In this document: in pieces, positions 59,077-64,000 of the stretch
How positions within the stretch are numbered: position 1 is the first letter of the stretch
Layout: each line of letters begins with the position of its first letter
Source of the DNA: Bifidobacterium mellis
GTDB lineage: Bacteria; Actinomycetota; Actinomycetes; Actinomycetales; Bifidobacteriaceae
DNA length: 64,000 bases
NCBI RefSeq assembly: GCF_000967265.1
Contig: NZ_KQ033884.1
Coordinates: 92,157 to 156,156 of the forward strand
Reading direction: 5' to 3'
The notes under the pieces: generated by a model
Seen by the model: only the letters and a program-made list of their open reading frames with translations
Told to the model about the DNA's origin: nothing
Databases searched by the model: none
Position numbers and translations under genes: made by a program

Positions 59077-61542
59077 ATGTCTCGTCTGATCATCGTCTCC
59101 AACCGTTTGCCCATGTCCTTGCAGGCACAGGAGGACGGTTCTTACACCTTGCGCCAGAACGTGGGGGGACTGGCCACGGCCATCGGCCCCTACCACCGTT
59201 CCCATAAGGACTGCCTCTGGATCGGCTGGAGCGGCATCGATCCTCAGAAGTACTCGGAAAAGGAGCTGGACCGCATCCGTCAGGCCTACCGGGAGAGCCG
59301 GTGCATTCCTATATTCCTGAGCAAGGAGGAGCTGAACGGATACTACGCCGGGTTCTCCAACAACACCCTCTGGCCGCTCTTCCATGACTTCTCGCATGAG
59401 GCCGTCTTCCGCCAGGAGGACTGGGAGATGTACCGCAAGGTCAACATGCGTTTCGCGCAGGTGGTGGAGCCGCTCATCCGCAAGGGCGACACCATCTGGG
59501 TCCAGGACTACCACCTGATGCTCCTGCCCAAGATGTTGCGCGAACGTTACCCCGATGCCTCCATCGGCTGGTTCCTGCACGTGCCCTTCCCCAGCGCCGA
59601 GATCTTCCGCTCCCTGCCATGGAGCCGCGAGATCCTGGAGGGTGTCCTGGGCGCCAACCTGATCGGCTTCCATACGGTGGACTTCTCCGCCAGCTTCCTG
59701 GCTTCGCTGCACAGGCTGCTGCCCGAACTGCCGGTCAACCGGGACGGTGTGGTCGAAATGCCTGACGGCCACCGAGCAGCCATCGACGCCTTCCCCATCG
59801 GCATCGACTACAACCTCTACCGGCGTACCGCCCACTCCGGCCTGGCCCGGGCCATGCGTCGAGGAATCGACGAGGTCTGCGGCAAGTCCCCCCGTCATCG
59901 CTACCGCACCTCGGTGACTGCCGAGGGCGTGGCGGCCAACGAAGCCGCCACATCGGACGCCAACTGGTGGAGCCACTACATGGAGAAGGACATCCCCGAG
60001 TCCACGCTGGCCAAGCAGGCGGCTTCCTCGGTGGGCAGCCGCTCCAACAAGGTCATCGTTTCGGTGGATCGGCTGGACTACACCAAGGGTCTGCCCGAGC
60101 GGCTTCAGGCCTTCGGCCGCATGCTGGACAAGTACCCTGAGTGGGTGGGCCATGTCACCTACTACCTGCTGGCCACCCCCTCGCGTGAGGTCGTCGAGTC
60201 CTATCAGCGGCTCAAGGCCCAGGTGGACCAGTTGGTGGGGGAGATCAACGGCCGCTACTCCCTGCTGGCCTGGACCCCCATCCACTACATCACCCGTTCC
60301 CTGTCCATCAAGCCGGTCTGCGGCATCTACACGGCCGGCGACGTAGCCCTGGTCACCCCCCTGCGCGATGGGATGAATCTCGTGGCCAAGGAGTACCTGG
60401 CCTGCCATGACGGACGCGACGGCACCCTGGTCCTGTCGGACATGTGCGGGGCTGCCGACGAGCTGACCGATGCCTTCATCGTCAATCCCTACGATATCGA
60501 CATGGTCTGCGAGGCCCTGCACAACGCCCTGGAGATCACCCCCGAGGAGTCCAAGCGGCGCAACATCCGCATGCAGGCCCGACTCAAGGTGCGCACCGCA
60601 GCCAACTGGTGCACCTCGTTCCTCGACTCCCTGAGGCAGGTGTCCACTCCGGGCATGACGGACAGGAGGCTGCGTATGGATCACCACAACGCCATCGTTC
60701 ATCAGTGGGACGGCGCCCATCGTCGTCTGGTCCTGTGCGACTATGACGGGACACTGACCCCGCTTGTTCGCCGTCCTGAGCGGGCCAAGCCCACCCAGGC
60801 CCTTCGCCGCCTGCTGACCCAGGTGGGGAGCAATCCCGATGTGGACTTCCTGCTGGTCTCCGGCCGCAGCCATCAGATCATGCAGGACTGGTTCGGTGAC
60901 CTGCCGGTGGGGCTGATTGCCGAGCATGGCGCCTGGAACCGCAACCTGCCCGGCAGCGACTCGAACGAGTGGCAGCGGGCGAAAGGCCTGCCCGACTCCG
61001 ATACCTGGCAGAAGGTGATCCGGCCCATCATGGACGAGTCGGCCACCAGGGTCCCCAACTCCTTTGTGGAGAGCAAGTCCGATGCGGTGGCCTGGCATTA
61101 CCGGATGAGCGATGCCCAGGTGGCCGACCAGGAGCGTCAGGATCTGCTCCATCGCCTGCGCGGAGTAGTGGTCGGCCTGGGGTTGATGATCATGGAGAAC
61201 TCCAAGGTCGTCGAGGTCACCCCTGTGGCCACCAGCAAGGGCCAGGCCATCCTGCCCTTCGCCAACAGCGGCGACTACGACTTCATGATGGCCCTGGGCG
61301 ACGATGAAACGGACGAGACCATGTTCGCCGTCATGCCTGATACGGGCTGGACCATCAAGGTCGGGCCCGGCCAGACCAAGGCCCGGCTGCGGGTCAACGA
61401 TCCGACCGCGGTCACTCTGCTGCTGGCCGACCTGGGTGCCGGTGTGGCCCGTGACGCTAATGAGCCCGTGGCATCCCACGACTTCCGCGACGACCATACC
61501 GTGGTCGACGAGGCGCATGCCCAGCTCACTGACGACAAGTAA
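59077..61542 (+). CDS. Bifunctional trehalose-6-phosphate synthase/phosphatase (OtsA-OtsB fusion)
   Basis: Two-step trehalose biosynthesis enzyme of 821 residues. The GT20 synthase domain (about 1-525) shows [16 protein letters not shown], the sugar-phosphate site HVPFPS and [10 protein letters not shown], with an extra loop of about 45 residues before the latter. The HAD phosphatase domain (about 545-810) has DYDGTLTP (Asp555) and GDDETDE. The ATG at 59077 has a GAAAGCGGG element close by. It would form trehalose-6-P from UDP-glucose and glucose-6-P and dephosphorylate it in one protein. Single gene, no regulator adjacent. The upstream GH13 gene could be linked if that enzyme releases glucose from trehalose-related sugars. 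Confidence 0.93.
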   Translation: MSRLIIVSNRLPMSLQAQEDGSYTLRQNVGGLATAIGPYHRSHKDCLWIGWSGIDPQKYSEKELDRIRQAYRESRCIPIFLSKEELNGYYAGFSNNTLWPLFHDFSHEAVFRQEDWEMYRKVNMRFAQVVEPLIRKGDTIWVQDYHLMLLPKMLRERYPDASIGWFLHVPFPSAEIFRSLPWSREILEGVLGANLIGFHTVDFSASFLASLHRLLPELPVNRDGVVEMPDGHRAAIDAFPIGIDYNLYRRTAHSGLARAMRRGIDEVCGKSPRHRYRTSVTAEGVAANEAATSDANWWSHYMEKDIPESTLAKQAASSVGSRSNKVIVSVDRLDYTKGLPERLQAFGRMLDKYPEWVGHVTYYLLATPSREVVESYQRLKAQVDQLVGEINGRYSLLAWTPIHYITRSLSIKPVCGIYTAGDVALVTPLRDGMNLVAKEYLACHDGRDGTLVLSDMCGAADELTDAFIVNPYDIDMVCEALHNALEITPEESKRRNIRMQARLKVRTAANWCTSFLDSLRQVSTPGMTDRRLRMDHHNAIVHQWDGAHRRLVLCDYDGTLTPLVRRPERAKPTQALRRLLTQVGSNPDVDFLLVSGRSHQIMQDWFGDLPVGLIAEHGAWNRNLPGSDSNEWQRAKGLPDSDTWQKVIRPIMDESATRVPNSFVESKSDAVAWHYRMSDAQVADQERQDLLHRLRGVVVGLGLMIMENSKVVEVTPVATSKGQAILPFANSGDYDFMMALGDDETDETMFAVMPDTGWTIKVGPGQTKARLRVNDPTAVTLLLADLGAGVARDANEPVASHDFRDDHTVVDEAHAQLTDDK

Positions 61543-61556
61543 GACAGACGACCGCA

Positions 61557-61591
61557 AGCCATCACCGGTGACCCCAGCCATCACCGGTGAC
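61557..61591. repeat. Two direct repeats each containing a TCACCGGTGA palindrome
   Basis: AGCCATCACCGGTGAC occurs at 61557-61572 and again at 61576-61591, with a 19-base period. Each copy holds the perfect 10-bp palindrome TCACCGGTGA. Tandem palindromes nearly two helical turns apart suggest cooperative regulator binding. The site lies after the trehalose gene stop and about 210 bp before the threonine ammonia-lyase start. Confidence 0.6.
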
Positions 61592-61798
61592 TGTTCGTGA
61601 AGTCCGTCAAGTTCACGGGCGGGCTGGTGGCTCGCTTGGTTATCGGTCTGCTTGTTTCAGGTTTGCTCTCATGCTTGTCCGGTCTTCGGGTGACCAAACG
61701 TCTGATTACCCACATGTTTTTGTTTTTTGATAAGTTTGGGTGTCCACCATGTTGACGGCTGACCCCATTGGTCGGGTCCGGCCGACCATACTTGGAGC

Positions 61799-63064
61799 AT
61801 GGATACTTCAACAATCACCGCCTGTATTCAGGCCGATCACGCCGCTGATCTGCGCAAAGCCGCCCAACGTCTGGAAGGTGTAGCCCGCCATACTCTTATC
61901 GAGCAATCCGATGACCTGGGTGCTCGGATTGGCCATCGCGTTCTGCTCAAGCCGGAGAATCTGCAACTGACCGGATCTTTCAAGATTCGCGGAGCTTACA
62001 ACAAAGTGGCCTCCTTGGATCAGGACGAGCTGGACCGCGGCATCGTCACCGCTTCCGCTGGCAATCATGCCCAGGGGGTGGCTTTTGCCGCACGCAGCCG
62101 TGGCGCGAAGGCCACGATTGTCATGCCCCGAATCACGCCGCCGCTCAAGGTCGATGCCACTCGGGCCTATGGTGCCGAGGTTGTCCTGCAGGGTGAGGTC
62201 TTCGATGAAAGCTCTGATTACGCCTTGGGTCTGGCACGTGATCGCGGCATGACCTTCGTCCCGCCTTTTGACGACTACGAGGTCGTCTGTGGTCAGGGGA
62301 CCATCGCCATGGAAATTCTTCAGGATGTGCCCGATGTCACCGATATCGTGGTTCCCCTGGGTGGGGGCGGGCTGGGCGCCGGAGTGGCGCTCGCCGTAAA
62401 GACCTTCAAGCCAGACGTCAGAGTCATCGGAGCCACCCCGGTCGGATCTCCGGCCTGGCGTGAATCACTGACAGCTGGTCATGTGGTCGCAGCAGATCGG
62501 ATGCGTACAGCCGCCGAGGGTGTTGCCGTCAGACGTCCCGGCGATCTGAACTATGCTCTGCTCAGCCGCTATATGGATGATCTGGTCCAGGTAACCGAAA
62601 GCGACATCTCCGAGATGATCCTATTCATGCTGGAGAAGCACAAACTGGTAGTCGAAGCAGCTGGCGCCGTCTCTCTTGCTGCGCTGGGCCAGTTGGATCT
62701 GCAGTCCGATGTCTTCCGGTCGGCTCCCGGGCCGCATGTGATCGTCCCCATCATCTCGGGCGGCAACATTGATACGGTCACCATGGGTGCCGTCATCCAG
62801 CGGGGGATGATCTCCCGCGGGCGCATCATGCAGTTCGGCGTGGAGTTGCCCGACGTACCTGGCCAGCTGGTCAAGGTGGCCACGGTCCTGGCCGATCTGC
62901 GCGCCAATGTGATCGAGCTCAACCACGACCAGTTCAAATCCTCCGGCCACTATGACAACGGCGTGCTCTTGGAGGTGACTGTGGAGACCAACGGCCCCGA
63001 TCACATCACCCAGATCCTGGATACCTTGCGCAGTCGAGGCTTCCAGGTCCATCAGAACTACTGA
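61799..63064 (+). CDS. ilvA: Threonine ammonia-lyase with C-terminal ACT domain
   Basis: PLP enzyme of 421 residues that converts threonine to 2-oxobutyrate, the first step to isoleucine. PLP lysine in SFKIRGA (Lys62), the glycine-rich phosphate loop GGGGLGAG, and a C-terminal ACT domain (about 330-405). One ACT domain and this length match the short IlvA form in bifidobacteria; TdcB-like catabolic forms are similar. The ATG at 61799 has GGAG very close upstream. Feedback by isoleucine/valine is expected through the ACT domain. A 256-bp upstream spacer carries tandem palindromes. No other ilv genes are adjacent. Confidence 0.93.
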   Translation: MDTSTITACIQADHAADLRKAAQRLEGVARHTLIEQSDDLGARIGHRVLLKPENLQLTGSFKIRGAYNKVASLDQDELDRGIVTASAGNHAQGVAFAARSRGAKATIVMPRITPPLKVDATRAYGAEVVLQGEVFDESSDYALGLARDRGMTFVPPFDDYEVVCGQGTIAMEILQDVPDVTDIVVPLGGGGLGAGVALAVKTFKPDVRVIGATPVGSPAWRESLTAGHVVAADRMRTAAEGVAVRRPGDLNYALLSRYMDDLVQVTESDISEMILFMLEKHKLVVEAAGAVSLAALGQLDLQSDVFRSAPGPHVIVPIISGGNIDTVTMGAVIQRGMISRGRIMQFGVELPDVPGQLVKVATVLADLRANVIELNHDQFKSSGHYDNGVLLEVTVETNGPDHITQILDTLRSRGFQVHQNY

Positions 63065-63070
63065 GCACTA

Positions 63071-63121
63071 TGTCCCGATTGGATCCGGTGCCTGTGCCTG
63101 GCATCCGATGTTCGGGGACAA
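63071..63121 (+). terminator. Possible structured terminator after ilvA
   Basis: TGTCCCGA and TCGGGGACA at the ends pair with one bulged G, and GGAT/ATCC pair inside. No T-run follows. Weak support. Confidence 0.25.
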
Positions 63122-63292
63122 TGATGGACAATGATCATCGCCGAGAGAACAGTCGGAATCGCCGATGCCTTTGCTGGGCTTGGCTGATGAGACTTGCTGG
63201 TTCTTAAAGGATCAATCTATGGCGATTCTCGTGCTGCCTTGCGTCTCATCACAGTCGAAGTCCCTTCCCCGGAGTCGCCACGGTCTGCGGGT

Positions 63293-63324
63293 GGAGGACG
63301 TGGGTGTAGGAGGACGTGGGTATA
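63293..63324. repeat. Two tandem 16-bp repeats abutting the ABC ATPase stop
   Basis: GGAGGACGTGGGTGTA followed at once by GGAGGACGTGGGTATA, one mismatch. The array ends one base before the stop codon of the minus-strand ABC gene. It may mark a local duplication or an insertion boundary. Confidence 0.8.
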
Positions 63325-63996
63325 TCAGCCTATTTCGATGATCGACGTACAGATTTGCTTTATTTCCTCATTGTGTGTTGAGATGATGACGGCAGCGCCT
63401 TGTTGGGCAAGTTCGCACAGTATGCGTATTACGACGTTGGCGTTGTCCTGATCCAGCGCAGATGTCGGCTCGTCTGCAAGAATGACATTCGGCTGTTTGA
63501 GCAGGAGCCTAGCGAGGGCGATTCTCTGTTGTTCCCCGCCCGATAGGGTGTAAATCTTTTTCTTCTGCGAGCCATTCATTCCGACGATGTCAAGTACTCT
63601 GCCGATTCGTTCGTCCCGTTCCTTGCGATGCTCGCGCTTCTTCATTTTGAGGGGAATCTGCAGGTTATGCGACACGTTCCACTGTTCGACAAGACCATAG
63701 TTCTGGAATAGAAATCCTATGTTTTCGCGAAGACACACTCGCTGCCCCTTCCGGCTCTTATGCAAATAACCGGAGCGGAATGTCCCTTCGTTGTAAGTGA
63801 CCGATCCTTCATCGAAGTCCTCCAACAAGCCGACGCAGTTGAGCAGGGTCGTCTTGCCTGCACCGGACGGCCCGCTCACTGCGATTATGGAACCAGGTCC
63901 AGCGTCGAAGGACAGTCTCGACCATAACGTGTGTTCCGCAAATTTCTTGGTAAGTCCTTCGACCTTCAATGTCGGCTGCCTGCCTGCGTCTGTCAT
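63325..63996 (-). CDS. ABC transporter ATP-binding protein (bacteriocin-exporter / lactococcin-972-like group)
   Basis: 223-residue ATPase, complete. Walker A GPSGAGKTT, Q-loop region FLFQNYGLVEQ, signature LSGGEQQR, Walker B VILADEPTSALD and the switch STHNEE are all present. The FLFQNYGLVEQWNVSHNL segment resembles ATPases of the lactococcin 972 export/immunity group and the LolD/MacB class. The ATG at 63996 sits four bases from the window edge, so its ribosome binding site and the likely permease or bacteriocin gene lie outside. Codon use is more AT-rich and Lys-rich than in neighbours, suggesting horizontal acquisition. The exact substrate is unknown. Confidence 0.85.
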   Translation of the reverse strand: MTDAGRQPTLKVEGLTKKFAEHTLWSRLSFDAGPGSIIAVSGPSGAGKTTLLNCVGLLEDFDEGSVTYNEGTFRSGYLHKSRKGQRVCLRENIGFLFQNYGLVEQWNVSHNLQIPLKMKKREHRKERDERIGRVLDIVGMNGSQKKKIYTLSGGEQQRIALARLLLKQPNVILADEPTSALDQDNANVVIRILCELAQQGAAVIISTHNEEIKQICTSIIEIG

Positions 63997-64000
63997 ATGC

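Noticed and set aside
58735-61584. 949-codon minus-strand frame opposite the trehalose gene
   Set aside because: Its product has Gly/His/Gln-rich antisense composition, and the plus strand carries both enzyme domains in full.
61557-61591. CRISPR-like repeat array
   Set aside because: Only two 16-bp copies with a three-base gap; no spacers and no cas genes in the window.

Overview
The window is a chromosomal segment of a GC-rich Gram-positive actinobacterium. Gene content and order point to Bifidobacterium, and the sugar-uptake and trehalose genes would suit an insect-gut lineage. The genus is a strong inference: the left edge carries the actinobacterial fhaA-fhaB-pstP-rodA-pbpA cell-division cluster, protein similarities look bifidobacterial, ribosome binding sites are AAAGGAG-like and GTG/TTG starts are frequent. 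The species is a guess. There is no rRNA, prophage, CRISPR array or intact insertion sequence; two tRNA genes are present.

Layout. 1-5.2 kb: peptidoglycan and Ser/Thr signalling operon, all on the minus strand, running off the left edge into pbpA. 5.4-6.3 kb: sortase-anchored surface protein with a short in-frame repeat. 6.6-16.8 kb: plus-strand S9 peptidase, ClC channel, two tandem YhgE/Pip membrane proteins and an alpha/beta hydrolase. 16.8-20.1 kb: copper module, a P1B ATPase carrying an N-terminal cupredoxin and a C-terminal YHS domain, divergent from csoR, with a clear CsoR-type operator between them. 20.2-29 kb: DAACS symporter, tRNA-Leu, tgt, HtrA protease, a second metal ATPase of the TPCP type, and an FprA-like ferredoxin reductase. 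29.2-30.9 kb: ImmA/IrrE metallopeptidase overlapping a DUF4411 PIN-like gene, a toxin-antitoxin-like pair. 31-38.1 kb: htpX, then an amino-sugar/hexose operon (YihS-like isomerase, ROK kinase, nagB, nagA) divergent from a ROK repressor. 38.2-39.8 kb: tRNA-Gly followed by an AT-richer, gene-poor stretch. 39.8-49.9 kb: small proteins, esterase, Na+/H+ antiporter, P2-type cation ATPase, tadA, TauE/SafE exporter, ketopantoate-reductase-like protein. 49.9-58.9 kb: alpha-galactoside/alpha-glucoside utilisation locus (GH36, ROK repressor, ABC binding protein and two permeases, GH13). 59.1-63.1 kb: fused trehalose-6-P synthase/phosphatase and threonine ammonia-lyase. 63.3-64 kb: an ABC ATPase of the bacteriocin-exporter type, with base composition unlike its neighbours, at the right edge.

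How the genes work together. The sugar locus imports oligosaccharides through a CUT1 ABC system that lacks its own ATPase gene and splits them with GH36 and GH13 enzymes. Two promoters in the locus share a sequence beginning AATTACTTTC, a candidate operator for the local ROK repressor. The nag operon funnels amino sugars, and perhaps mannose, to fructose-6-phosphate. The copper genes form a self-contained sensor-exporter pair.

No wholly new system is certain. The items most worth testing are the ImmA/DUF4411 pair, the cupredoxin-ATPase-YHS fusion with a buried start site, the YihS-like isomerase inside a nag operon, and the shared sugar-locus operator.
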